64,000 nt of DNA, taken from NCBI GenBank assembly GCA_016784605.1, contig JADHUI010000003.1, positions 43,426 through 107,425 of the forward strand, read 5' to 3'. A model generated the notes under the pieces. It saw only the letters and a program-made list of their open reading frames with translations, did no database searches and was not told the origin of the DNA. The stretch comes from Fidelibacterota bacterium. GTDB taxonomy: Bacteria > Fidelibacterota > Marinisomatia > Marinisomatales > UBA1611. Both the position numbers and the translations under genes were made by a program. Below are positions 42,080-52,000 of the stretch, piece after piece. The first letter of the stretch is position 1. The number at the start of each line of letters is the position of its first letter.

Positions 42080-42802
42080 ATGATGGTTGATCATCATATT
42101 ATTCCACCCTTCACCCCAATTTGGTGGATAGGTATTCTGTTGAGTGCGCTAGGAATCTGGGGCATTATTCAATTTGGCAAAGGCTTATCACCCAAAAAAG
42201 AGAAACAATTTTCTATCTTTCTTGGAGTGCTTCTAATCTTACGAGAATTGGTCAGGGAGATTTATCTCTATTCCATTGATTCTTGGTTTATTTCTGACAG
42301 CCTTCCATTACATTTATGTGGTATAGCAGCAGTTACAGCCGGTATAATTTTAATAAACCGTAATCAATTTTGGTTGGAGTTTATTCTCATTTTAGGTATT
42401 CCTGGTGCAGTGCATAGCTTTTTAACACCAGAATTGACACATGGCAATGACGCTTATTTATTATTTGAATATTATTTTAGTCATTCAGGAATCATTTTAG
42501 CCGGGCTTTATCTTGTCTTTGTACACGGAATGTCTCCTAGGATTGGTTCTTGGAAAAACGCTTTTTGGGTTGCTCAGGGATTATTAGTCTTTATTGGATT
42601 AATGAATTTCATATTAAAATCAAATTATATGTATTTATCAAAAAAACCGCTCGTATCAAATCCATTAATCATAGGTGATTGGCCGTTTTATATTTTGGGT
42701 TTCGAAATTGCAGGTATTATTCATATTTTTCTTTTTTATGGATTTTTTATATGGGTCATAAATAGATCAGCTGTACAAGTCCCTGTCATCGAGAAGGATT
42801 GA
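42080..42802 (+). CDS. YwaF/TIGR02206 family integral membrane protein
   Basis: Multiple TM; LPLHLCGIAAV...HSFLTPELTHG. Confidence 0.7.
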   Translation: MMVDHHIIPPFTPIWWIGILLSALGIWGIIQFGKGLSPKKEKQFSIFLGVLLILRELVREIYLYSIDSWFISDSLPLHLCGIAAVTAGIILINRNQFWLEFILILGIPGAVHSFLTPELTHGNDAYLLFEYYFSHSGIILAGLYLVFVHGMSPRIGSWKNAFWVAQGLLVFIGLMNFILKSNYMYLSKKPLVSNPLIIGDWPFYILGFEIAGIIHIFLFYGFFIWVINRSAVQVPVIEKD

Positions 42803-42809
42803 TTAAAAA

Positions 42810-43421
42810 ATGAGAATATATATTTATCGAATCATCTTTACCATTCTATGTGTTCAAAACTTGTCCGGGCAAATATTAGAACTTGTTTTGAAGTCCGGCG
42901 ATATGATTGCTTCTAGAAATAAATATACCATTGAAAATAGAAGTCTCGTTTTTTGGAAAGATAGTATAGCCGTTTTAGCTATTCCAGTTATGACAATTGA
43001 TGGTGTATACTATTCTACAAAAACATACAAAGCTTTAGGTGTACCATTTCAGGTGATTGGTGGATTTGTTGCAGGTTCAGCCATGGCCGCCTCAGTCGCA
43101 GGTCAAAGTGATTATTTAGCCTATGGATTGCCAACGGGTCTTCTTTTGTATGCCGCGGGACGAAGGCTCAATTATTGGGGGAGAGACAATGGAAGAGATG
43201 AAATATTTTATGATTTTTATCAGTTGGGTTATGCCAACCGTATTGTGATTTTTGAAAGTATTCAATTAGATATTAATCGTAAAAATATTCAGAATGGAAG
43301 AGGCTACTTTAACGAGGGTCCCGAGGGTGAAACGCCTCCAGGTATCTTTAAATGGGATGGGCGAAAAGTATGGGAAAAATGGTTCAAACGGAAGAAGCGT
43401 AAGTGGGTCGAATTCAGTTAA
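42810..43421 (+). CDS. Secreted/membrane hypothetical protein
   Basis: Signal peptide and glycine-rich hydrophobic segment. Confidence 0.55.
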   Translation: MRIYIYRIIFTILCVQNLSGQILELVLKSGDMIASRNKYTIENRSLVFWKDSIAVLAIPVMTIDGVYYSTKTYKALGVPFQVIGGFVAGSAMAASVAGQSDYLAYGLPTGLLLYAAGRRLNYWGRDNGRDEIFYDFYQLGYANRIVIFESIQLDINRKNIQNGRGYFNEGPEGETPPGIFKWDGRKVWEKWFKRKKRKWVEFS

Positions 43422-43993
43422 TTCTAACGGCAATGGGCGTTGAATCAACTCCGATTATTCAACAGTTTTGCTTAACAAAAATAAACGCATCTTTTCCTTT
43501 ATTTGGTCGAGAAACAATTTTTTTGGCTCAGACAGGTGTTGGTCCAAAAAGGGTAAATAAAAGACTACCCGATATTTTATCTTATTTTGAAAAATATGAA
43601 ATTTCCCGAATTTATAATATTGGTGTTGCTGGCGGAAACCCTTTAAAATTAAAAATGAATCAATTGTATCATGTGAATCGCGTTATCCAAGACTCAACTC
43701 AATTGGCATTTACATTAGGCACAAAGCTTGATTTAGGTTTAGAACATATTTCTTTAACCACGGTAGAAAAAGAAGTAAGAGAATGGACGCCCGATTATTT
43801 AGGCCTTGTTGATATGGAAGCATGGGATATTGTTCATGGATTAAAAGATACTATTTCATTAGATAAAATAACCATTATTAAAATTGTTTCTGATTTAATG
43901 GATTTAAATAAGCGAAAGATTACAATGAGCGATTTGCAGAACCATATTCAAAAAAATATGAATATAATAGAAACCATTATCTTGAACGGGTAA
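43403..43993 (+). CDS. Nucleoside phosphorylase superfamily protein (MTA/SAH or futalosine nucleosidase-like)
   Basis: LTAMGVESTPI, VGPKRVNKRLPDIL, YNIGVAGG, LVDMEAWDI. Confidence 0.65.
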   Translation: MGRIQLILTAMGVESTPIIQQFCLTKINASFPLFGRETIFLAQTGVGPKRVNKRLPDILSYFEKYEISRIYNIGVAGGNPLKLKMNQLYHVNRVIQDSTQLAFTLGTKLDLGLEHISLTTVEKEVREWTPDYLGLVDMEAWDIVHGLKDTISLDKITIIKIVSDLMDLNKRKITMSDLQNHIQKNMNIIETIILNG

Positions 43994-44005
43994 ATTCACC
44001 CCACT

Positions 44006-44107
44006 ATGAAAACAATTATTTTTTCACTTATTATTATTTTTGTTATTGGATCGTTGGCGCTTGCTTTTGTCTATAGGCTTCAAGCTCCTGATGATTCCGA
44101 TAACTAA
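44006..44107 (+). CDS. Very small membrane peptide (33 aa)
   Basis: MKTIIFSLIIIFVIGSLALAFVYRLQAPDDSDN*, directly before the next gene. Confidence 0.35.
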   Translation: MKTIIFSLIIIFVIGSLALAFVYRLQAPDDSDN

Positions 44108-44113
44108 CAAACA

Positions 44114-45640
44114 ATGCCTCAAATCGGAATAATTCTATTTCTGTTTGTGGCTTCAGTTGGATTCGGCCAACCGGGATTTAGTCTAGAAGATTTAAACCCA
44201 AATTCATCCACATTTGGCCAGATGGTTGGACCTTCAAATTACGAAGGGGATATAACAATCCTTTTTTTTGGTCATGAAACATGAGGCACTTGTAGAGACC
44301 GGTTCGGTTTCCTAAACCAAATTCATGCGGATTTATATTCTCTAAATGTGACCGATATTCATATTATAGGAATTGGGAAAGATGCATATAATTCGTCCCT
44401 AGAACAAATGGTAGATGGGAACCATTTACCGTGGGTTGAAGATTCGAGTGCATCAGGATATCCCGTTTGGTCATCTTGGAATGCGACTCAACGATCAATA
44501 TATATATTAGGCCGAGACGGAATACAAGATACAACATTTAATATAACGCCATACACGGATGATGATTCACAAGATTATTCTTATCTAATGTATTTAATAT
44601 TATTGTACCGAAATAACGGTGGAAGTCAAACTATTCTAATTCCGGATGATTTTTCTGAAGTTCAAACTGGAATTGATATGGCTCAAAATGGAGATCTTAT
44701 ATTGCTGGAGCCAGGAACCTATTATGAACAAATTAATTTTTTAGGTAAAAATATTACAGTTGGGTCCTTATTTTTTCATAAAATGAATTCGGATTATATA
44801 GGTGAATCTGTCTTGGACGGTCAAGGTATTGGTAGCGTAATTACCATCGAAAATGGGGAAGGATCCAATTCCAAAATTATGGGTCTAACAATTAAAAATG
44901 GAAATAGCAGTAATGGAGCTGGGCTTATTATTGCAAATCAATCAAACCCCGTCATAGAAAAAAATCATATAATAGAAAATATTGGCTTTGGATGCGGAGC
45001 CGTTGGGGGTGGATTGGCTATTATGAATGAATCAAGTCCAAAAATCATTAGTAATATGATTTTAAATAATAGTGTCATGGGACCTTGTGATTGCATTTGT
45101 TATTTTGGGGGAGGCATATTTGTTGATTCTTCTTCTACGCCAATTGTGGGAGGCGCAGAAGGACTTGGAAATATATTTTTTGAAAATTATGGAGATTATG
45201 GACATCAGTTATTTCGTCAATTACCCATAGACACCACGGGATGGCAACCTTTGAATGGCCAATTCAACACATTTGAAAACTGCCCGCCAGATTTTATTGG
45301 CGATGTTTATCCAGCAAACGGGTGGGATGTTTCTCATTGCTATTCTTTTTTAACAGTTACTCCAAATTCTACACCCAGTTCTTTTAATCTCTTTTCCGCT
45401 TATCCAAATCCATTCAATGAAAGTATCACCATCTCCTTTCGTTTATTTGAAGACCAATTTACCCAAATGAATATTTTTGATTTATCAGGCAAATTGGTAG
45501 ACAAAATTTTAAATGATTATAAAAAAATAGGTAATTATACTATTACGTGGAATGCAAATAATTATGCAAGCGGGATATATATTGTTCAATTAAATTTTGG
45601 TGATGCACAAGTATCTCAAAAAGTCCTTCTCCTTAAATAA
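44114..45640 (+). CDS. Secreted candidate selenoprotein: thioredoxin-like domain with UxxC (TGA 44282-44284), right-handed beta-helix, T9SS C-terminal sorting domain
   Basis: MPQIGIILFLFVASVGFGQPGFSLEDLNPNSSTFGQMVGPSNYEGDITILFFGHET[U]GTCRDRFGFLNQIHADLYSLNVTDIHIIGIGKD... in frame with the listed ORF 44348..45640; Sec would be residue 57. Confidence 0.8.
44295..44311 (+). promoter_or_regulatory. Candidate bacterial SECIS hairpin
   Basis: GAGACCG-GTT-CGGTTTC, 7-bp stem with one G-U; apical loop starts with G, 17 nt after the TGA. Confidence 0.5.
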
Positions 45641-46391
45641 GGCCGTTTTATTTATTGTAATAATAAACCTTTGTGGCCCCTTAATAAGTGAAGAATCAAC
45701 TACAATGAAAGTCACATCCAGAAATATTATATGGGCTGGAATTCCTTTTAAAAGGGTTCAGTCAGGCGAATCCAATCATAGGTTTATTTGGTTGCATGGC
45801 GATGAAAAAACGGCAAAAATGACCCTGGAAGATTATGTGAATCATAATCCCAGTATAGCTTTTTTTATTCAGTATTCTGAAAGGGAAATTCCATTTAAAG
45901 GAACAAAAGTCGATCCAAATCGAATATTCTCAACAGCGGGCTCTAATAAAGCACTTAAAAAATTTAAACCAAATTGGGATAAAAACCAGTTCACCGAAGC
46001 GTTGACAATGCTTGAAAATGGTCGAAAGAAATTTTTGGATGAAATCTTCCCAACGAATGGTGGTGTCCTAATATCGCTCCACAATAATTTCCGGGGATAC
46101 AATGTTCATTCCGAGATAAAAAACAGCACATCCATTTCAATAAAAAAAGGACAAAACCCGAGAGATTTTATCATTTGCACTGAAGAAGAAGATTACCTGA
46201 AATTGGCTCAAGGACCATATAACGTTGTACTGCAAGATAAAAAAGTTGGAAAAGATGACGGTTCATTATCTTGGGCATCTTTAGACTATGGAATCCGTTA
46301 TATCAATATTGAAGTACGGTTAGGGTGGTTGTCAAAACAAAAAAAAATGCTAAACTATATTCACGACACATTATTGTATGAAAATAATTAA
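45603..46391 (+). CDS. Secreted hypothetical protein
   Basis: Signal peptide MHKYLKKSFSLNKAVLFIVIINLCGPLISEE; FIWLHGDEKTAKMTL. Confidence 0.6.
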   Translation: MHKYLKKSFSLNKAVLFIVIINLCGPLISEESTTMKVTSRNIIWAGIPFKRVQSGESNHRFIWLHGDEKTAKMTLEDYVNHNPSIAFFIQYSEREIPFKGTKVDPNRIFSTAGSNKALKKFKPNWDKNQFTEALTMLENGRKKFLDEIFPTNGGVLISLHNNFRGYNVHSEIKNSTSISIKKGQNPRDFIICTEEEDYLKLAQGPYNVVLQDKKVGKDDGSLSWASLDYGIRYINIEVRLGWLSKQKKMLNYIHDTLLYENN

Positions 46392-46644
46392 TTCTATTAT
46401 TCAAAAAATGTTTAAAGTGATGCCACTCATCCTGCTGATAATGATGGCAGTCATGGATCGAAATAATCCATTCTTTGTTTCTTTATTTCTTATATTATTG
46501 TTTGGCTATACAGCCATATTGATTGCAAGAATATTGGAAGCTAAAAAGAAATGGTATCAAGAAAATCAAGATTTGGCGGAATTAGGGATTGATAAATCCA
46601 TTGACACAATGGGTGATATCACAAAAAAGATTGACAAAAGATAA
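46378..46644 (+). CDS. Small membrane hypothetical protein
   Basis: 88-aa ORF with two TM segments. Confidence 0.5.
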   Translation: MKIINSIIQKMFKVMPLILLIMMAVMDRNNPFFVSLFLILLFGYTAILIARILEAKKKWYQENQDLAELGIDKSIDTMGDITKKIDKR

Positions 46645-46663
46645 ATCGTTAGATGGAGTAATT

Positions 46664-47044
46664 ATGAAAATAAATAAAATGGATCAAAAAAGTTTTATCA
46701 TTGGTGTATTATCCGCCACATTGTTTTTTGTGGTGGTTGGTGCGGATGAAAAGCCAATCGAAGCAAATGATAATCAAATGGTTGAAGGTAACCTGGGTGA
46801 CATTGTTGTTAATTCCATAACCGTTTTGGATGATGGGCATGGCGGATATATTTCGACATATAATCAAGATGGAAAGCGGACGATCTATATTGGTACTGGA
46901 GAAAATCGGAACGGTTATATAAGCACTTTTAATAAAATGGAGGAGCCCACTACTTATCTCGGCACAAACAAAGAATTAGATGGTGTTGTTGTTCTTAATG
47001 ATCGTTATGGTGATTTGGGATGGAGCCAAAGCGGGAAGCAATGA
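46664..47044 (+). CDS. Hypothetical protein with signal/TM segment and GYIST-N / T-YLGT repeats
   Basis: MKINKMDQKSFIIGVLSATLFFVVVGADEK... GGYISTYNQDGKRTIYIGTGENRNGYISTFNKMEEPTTYLGT. Confidence 0.6.
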   Translation: MKINKMDQKSFIIGVLSATLFFVVVGADEKPIEANDNQMVEGNLGDIVVNSITVLDDGHGGYISTYNQDGKRTIYIGTGENRNGYISTFNKMEEPTTYLGTNKELDGVVVLNDRYGDLGWSQSGKQ

Positions 47045-47130
47045 TGTCTTATATCTGGATAATAATGGTTATCCTTGTATTGTTTGGTTTTATAAAAGCA
47101 AGAGAGCGACTAGAAAATTACGATGAATAA
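47041..47130 (+). CDS. Very small membrane peptide (29 aa)
   Basis: MMSYIWIIMVILVLFGFIKARERLENYDE*, overlaps upstream stop by 4 nt. Confidence 0.35.
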   Translation: MMSYIWIIMVILVLFGFIKARERLENYDE

Positions 47131-47158
47131 AAAAGCTCCGGGAAACCGGAGCTTTTTT
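47131..47158 (+). terminator. Rho-independent terminator, likely bidirectional between convergent genes
   Basis: AAAAGCTCCGG-GAAA-CCGGAGCTTTTTT with GNRA loop. Confidence 0.92.
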
Positions 47159-47165
47159 ATGGTGG

Positions 47166-47651
47166 TTATTCAGCTTTAACAAAATCAGGACCATCGGGAA
47201 ACGTGGCAACATCTTTGGGCGATACATCTGCCAGTGAGGTTCCCGGACTTGTTGGTTCATCCGAATTAGGTTCTTGAACGGGGATGGGTGTTGTTGGAAC
47301 TTCGTCAGCCAAATGTGTTGTATACGATTGTCCATTCCAAATAAACGTATGATTAGGCCCAAGTTGTTCACGAGCTTGAGCAAATGCATCACCAAATGAA
47401 TTGGATTCAATAATGATTGTTTTGGGGATAATTTCGATTGCATTATTTGTTTGACCGGTTTCTTCATTGGCTATCATTGCGTCTGATTCATCTTCTTCAA
47501 TATGAACAATTGTTTCAGAAAATGTTTCAGGTTCATTGACGAATTCAACCGAAATATCTTCTGACCCAGCATGTTGAACAAAAATGCCAATGAGAATAGC
47601 CACTCCCATTAATGTCATTGTTTGAAGGATTCTTTTATCTGTTTTTTCCAT
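47166..47651 (-). CDS. Membrane-anchored hypothetical protein with acidic linker
   Basis: N-terminal TM; FGDAFAQAREQLGPNHTFIWNGQSYTTHLAD. Confidence 0.6.
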   Translation of the reverse strand: MEKTDKRILQTMTLMGVAILIGIFVQHAGSEDISVEFVNEPETFSETIVHIEEDESDAMIANEETGQTNNAIEIIPKTIIIESNSFGDAFAQAREQLGPNHTFIWNGQSYTTHLADEVPTTPIPVQEPNSDEPTSPGTSLADVSPKDVATFPDGPDFVKAE

Positions 47652-47782
47652 ATTTATTTCCTTTCATGGATTTGTTTATCATTGAGTAAAACATGGAAAT
47701 ACCAATATGAGTTCCATTCGTGAAATATATTTTGGGAAATCAATAGCGAAATCAAACAATAATTCATGTAATTTCTTCGTCT

Positions 47783-49981
47783 ATGAAACGATTAATCATT
47801 CACCTTATTCTAATATCATCTTTATTTGGAAATACAATCATTAATGGGACTGTTTTCCATGAACAGACAAAAGAACCAATTGTTGGAGCCAATATTATTG
47901 TTATTGGCAGTGACCAAGGGTCATTTTCGGATAAAAGAGGGTATTTTAAAATTGAATTAGGTCAAACTTTTCCCATTGAAATAAACGTATCTCATATTGG
48001 ATTTGAAACGATAACATTCACGATTGAAAATGATTTTCCTGTTACAATAAATCTTATTCCTGCAGTTATTACATCACAATCAGTAGAAGTGGTTGGGGAA
48101 AGAAAGAAATATGAATCAGATGTTTCATCCTCCATTGATATTGTAGACTTAGAGGATATTGAACTTCAAGGTGCGCGCGATTTGGGGAGTTCATTGCGTC
48201 GTGTAAGCAGTATCAAAATAGATTATTCTACTTCTGGTAAACAAACGATTAGTATTCGAGGAAATAATGCAACGGATGTGGCTGTTTTTCTTGATGGAAT
48301 AAAAATGAATGATTCGAACACAGGTGTAGCGGATTTATCATCCCTTGATTTAAATGTGATAGAACAAATCCAAGTCATTAAAGGTGGGAATTCTACTTTG
48401 TATGGCTCTGGAGCCATCGGCGGTGTTGTAAATATGGAATCTAAACGTGCTGAAAAAAACGGGTTATATGTTAATCAGGGAATTGGGCAAACGTTTAATG
48501 ATGATGTTGACTTTTCTGTCGGAGCCACTGGGCGATGGAAAGCATTTGGGGTTGGCGGGAGATATTCTGGAAAGACCCGCGCTTATGGCGGGAGAACGAT
48601 TACTACATCCATTTTTCAAAATGTTTTTTCAAATTTAGATTTGAATTCAGGAAATGTAAATGTGCGATATTACCAATTTAATAAAGGATTAGAATTTCCA
48701 TCAGGTGGCGTAGCAACACAGGATGATATGACTTTATTTAGCGCACAGTATGATGGGCGATTATTCAAATGGGATGGATGGTCTTTTCAAGCGGGCCAAA
48801 GATATTGGGCTTTATCTCAAGACTTTTTTACGAGCTTAGATGAAAATCTACAAGATGAATCTTTAAATGTACAAGCATTGAAACATGGTCGAATTGGGAA
48901 ATTAGATATATCTCTTCAATATGAATTAGAAGACCAAAAATTCCTTGGAGTGAAAAACTATAAATCTTTATTTGGCGATACGACCGTCATTCAAAGAGGC
49001 GATATGAAGCGAAGAAGCCAGGCAGGTTCGTCTGTATTTCAATGGGAAGTATTAGGCGATCACCCTTATGTGGATATCATAGCTTTTGAGTTGGCGATGA
49101 GATTAAACTATATTCAAACGATTCGCGAACAATCTTTTGATTTTCCAGGAATTCCTGGAAATAATGGGGATATTTCATACGATAAACCGGGGTCGTTTTT
49201 GGCTTCCACACCCTCTTCAAAAAAAATTGGTATACGGATGGAAGGAAAAACGCCACGATTGGATTATAGCTTTTTTGTAAATCAAGGAAATAATACACGG
49301 TTACCATCCTTAAGTGATTTCTTTCGATTCTCTAATGCAAGAGAAGAAGATAAAGTTGATTCAACATTGGTGAATGAAAATGTGTCAACGACAGAAGGGA
49401 ATCTTCTATTTAATTTTAAATTATTTGAGAATTCGAAAATTCTAGATGGGATGGATATTACCTTTGGATATTTTAGAAATCATTATACCAATAAAATAGC
49501 TTACCGCCTTTTAGATGATTCGCCACCTGTTCCATATAATACACTTACATCAGAAATAAGCGGACAAGAATTCACTATTAATTCATCCAATTTGAAGGGG
49601 AAGTTAAATCTTTCGTTTGCAACAACCCTCTTACACATTTCAGATGTAGAAATATTCCCAAACAAACCAGAACGAAGAAGTGTAACAACCATCGAATGGA
49701 ATCAAGATTGGTTTGTAGCCACATATGATATGACTTACGATGGGGAACAATTCTTTTTTATACCTGGCGTTGGAGGTGGTGTTATTAAACCCAAAGAAAA
49801 TGCAAATTTAAGTTTATCCTTAAGAAAAAAATATTTTGGTTTGAATTGGCGAGCTTCTTATACAATAAGGAATATTTATTCTAAAGATGAAATAGATTTA
49901 ACATTAGAAGAAAGTTTAGAACGTGGGTATAATTATTTTGATAAATATAGAGAAATACTCACAATCAAAGTAGAATGGTAA
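47783..49981 (+). CDS. TonB-dependent receptor with carboxypeptidase-like N-terminal domain
   Basis: GTVFHEQTKEPIVGANIIVIG, plug domain VFLDGIKMND...VIKGGNSTLYGSGAIGGVVNM. Confidence 0.92.
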   Translation: MKRLIIHLILISSLFGNTIINGTVFHEQTKEPIVGANIIVIGSDQGSFSDKRGYFKIELGQTFPIEINVSHIGFETITFTIENDFPVTINLIPAVITSQSVEVVGERKKYESDVSSSIDIVDLEDIELQGARDLGSSLRRVSSIKIDYSTSGKQTISIRGNNATDVAVFLDGIKMNDSNTGVADLSSLDLNVIEQIQVIKGGNSTLYGSGAIGGVVNMESKRAEKNGLYVNQGIGQTFNDDVDFSVGATGRWKAFGVGGRYSGKTRAYGGRTITTSIFQNVFSNLDLNSGNVNVRYYQFNKGLEFPSGGVATQDDMTLFSAQYDGRLFKWDGWSFQAGQRYWALSQDFFTSLDENLQDESLNVQALKHGRIGKLDISLQYELEDQKFLGVKNYKSLFGDTTVIQRGDMKRRSQAGSSVFQWEVLGDHPYVDIIAFELAMRLNYIQTIREQSFDFPGIPGNNGDISYDKPGSFLASTPSSKKIGIRMEGKTPRLDYSFFVNQGNNTRLPSLSDFFRFSNAREEDKVDSTLVNENVSTTEGNLLFNFKLFENSKILDGMDITFGYFRNHYTNKIAYRLLDDSPPVPYNTLTSEISGQEFTINSSNLKGKLNLSFATTLLHISDVEIFPNKPERRSVTTIEWNQDWFVATYDMTYDGEQFFFIPGVGGGVIKPKENANLSLSLRKKYFGLNWRASYTIRNIYSKDEIDLTLEESLERGYNYFDKYREILTIKVEW

Positions 49982-49985
49982 ATCT

Positions 49986-51479
49986 ATGAAATACCTTAAA
50001 CCGCCACTTCTGCTAATCGGGTTTTTATTTCTTGTGAGTTGCAAAGTTCCCACATTACCTGAACAAAAAAAAGAAGACCCATTATTTGATGTGGCGATTA
50101 ACTATGATGGCCATCCCATTTTCCACCCAACAGAAGTTGAAGTTTCCTGGACAGAATTTGTCGTAGATGGATTTAAAGAAATAATGATTGAAAGGGCTAA
50201 AATAGTAAATAATGAAAAAAATTGGCAACATTTAGCATCCGTTACGGATTCTTTAGCTATAGCGTTTACTGATACAATTGATGATGATGGTTCGTTTCAA
50301 TATCGTGTTCGGCTTATTGACAAAAAGAATCAATTTATATCGGCAGAATCAAATTTATTTATTGTTCCAAATGTTACAGCTTTAGAAATGCCAAATCATT
50401 ATGGTTCATTAAAACTTGCCTATCAATCCAATTTTTTAGATGAGGGTGATTCAATTAAAATTTCACCAGGCACGTATGCAGGCAATTTTAAATTATTGGA
50501 AAAAGATGTATTAATTGTAAGTGTAGAAGGTCCTGAAACGACTATTTTTACGGGTATTTCGGATACCATGCCTGTTATTGAAATGAGTATCGGTATTTTT
50601 TCTGGATTTACCTTAACGGGTGGACGTTCTTATAATGCGGGTGGTATCCGAGCAAAAGGAAATGTCCTTATCCAAAATTGCATAATCCAAGGAAATGCAA
50701 CCATCGAAAATGAAGATGCAAATATACAAATTTATCCTTTTGCTTATGGAGGCGGTGTATATCTATCGGAAAATGCCATCATGGAAAATTGTTTAATAAA
50801 GGATAATTGGTCTTGGTTCGGCGCAGGGGGTGTATTAATGGATGGCAATACCATAATAAGAGATTGTATTGTGGACCAAAATAGAACTAAAGGATTGGGT
50901 GGTGGTATTTTAGTGTATTCCGGCGAATGTATTTTGGAAAGGGTAGCGATAAAAAGGAACAGATGCTTAGGTCAATCAATGGGCGGACCCGCCGATCCGA
51001 GCTTTGGCGGAGGATTGGGAGTGAAATCTGGAAATGTATTCGTAACAAACTCAATTCTATGGAAAAATAATGCTATGAGCGGTGGCGGTGGTTTCTACAA
51101 TTCCTTAGATGGAACCCTTTCGATGACAAATTGCACAATTGTAGAAAATACTTCTGGGTTATTGAACCATGAAAATGGATCTGGCATTAACAACGGTTCA
51201 TTAGATGCTTTGAATTCGATCATTTGGAATAATACTGGAGATAATCCTCGTCGATTATGGCAAAATGCGTTTTATTGTAATATTGATGAAATCTTTATTG
51301 TTAATTCAAATAGTGGGAATATCAAAGAAAACCCGGAATTCACTCTTGAGACTCAAGATGATTTTAGGTTAAACGAATCGTCGCCTTGTATTGATATTGG
51401 ACATCCTGATACACAATACAATGATCAAGATGGGACTAGAAATGATATGGGTGCTTTTGGAGGCCCAGGTAGTTATTAA
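49986..51479 (+). CDS. Lipoprotein with right-handed beta-helix
   Basis: Lipobox LVSC; beta-helix repeats; C-terminal DQDGTRNDMGAFGGPGSY. Confidence 0.85.
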   Translation: MKYLKPPLLLIGFLFLVSCKVPTLPEQKKEDPLFDVAINYDGHPIFHPTEVEVSWTEFVVDGFKEIMIERAKIVNNEKNWQHLASVTDSLAIAFTDTIDDDGSFQYRVRLIDKKNQFISAESNLFIVPNVTALEMPNHYGSLKLAYQSNFLDEGDSIKISPGTYAGNFKLLEKDVLIVSVEGPETTIFTGISDTMPVIEMSIGIFSGFTLTGGRSYNAGGIRAKGNVLIQNCIIQGNATIENEDANIQIYPFAYGGGVYLSENAIMENCLIKDNWSWFGAGGVLMDGNTIIRDCIVDQNRTKGLGGGILVYSGECILERVAIKRNRCLGQSMGGPADPSFGGGLGVKSGNVFVTNSILWKNNAMSGGGGFYNSLDGTLSMTNCTIVENTSGLLNHENGSGINNGSLDALNSIIWNNTGDNPRRLWQNAFYCNIDEIFIVNSNSGNIKENPEFTLETQDDFRLNESSPCIDIGHPDTQYNDQDGTRNDMGAFGGPGSY

Positions 51480-51895
51480 GGGTTTACAATACCTTTAATG
51501 GATAAGATTTCCCACCCATTATAAGCGAGCGTTGAATCATCTGAAATAAGAACAACTGGGTATAAACTTTCAGGGTTTTGGAAGAATAAAACTAAGTCCC
51601 TAAACAAAGCAATTGAATCGGGTGCCATTTCAATATTATGTGTAAAAAATAACCCTTTTGGGATTTCTTGATTGGGTGTCTCAACGGATACTTCAATTTC
51701 CCATCCATTTAGAATCTCATCAGATTTATTAGTAATAAGCCAGTCCGTTTTAATATATCCATCATATCCCTCGATATCAATATTTTGTATAGATGCTGTT
51801 ATTTCAACATGGAGTGGTTGATTTATTTCATTATCTAAGTTGCACCCTAAAATATTAAGGCAAATTGGTATGAATATTAGACGAATTAAGTGCAT
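51476..51895 (-). CDS. Hypothetical lipoprotein
   Basis: Lipobox LNILGC. Confidence 0.55.
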   Translation of the reverse strand: MHLIRLIFIPICLNILGCNLDNEINQPLHVEITASIQNIDIEGYDGYIKTDWLITNKSDEILNGWEIEVSVETPNQEIPKGLFFTHNIEMAPDSIALFRDLVLFFQNPESLYPVVLISDDSTLAYNGWEILSIKGIVNP

Positions 51896-52000
51896 ATTTT
51901 TTGTTTTTTTGATTGAAAGGGTTTTAATCCTAGGTAATTTTAATGCTGAAAATAAACTGCTTTCTATCTTTTATGGAAGCAAGAAACATAAGAGGATAAA

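Noticed and set aside
44348-45640. Track ORF as a stand-alone gene starting with GTG-less MTDIHIIG at 44348
   Set aside because: It would start in the middle of a redoxin domain without a signal peptide, despite carrying a T9SS-type export domain; the frame continues upstream through the TGA to a signal peptide.
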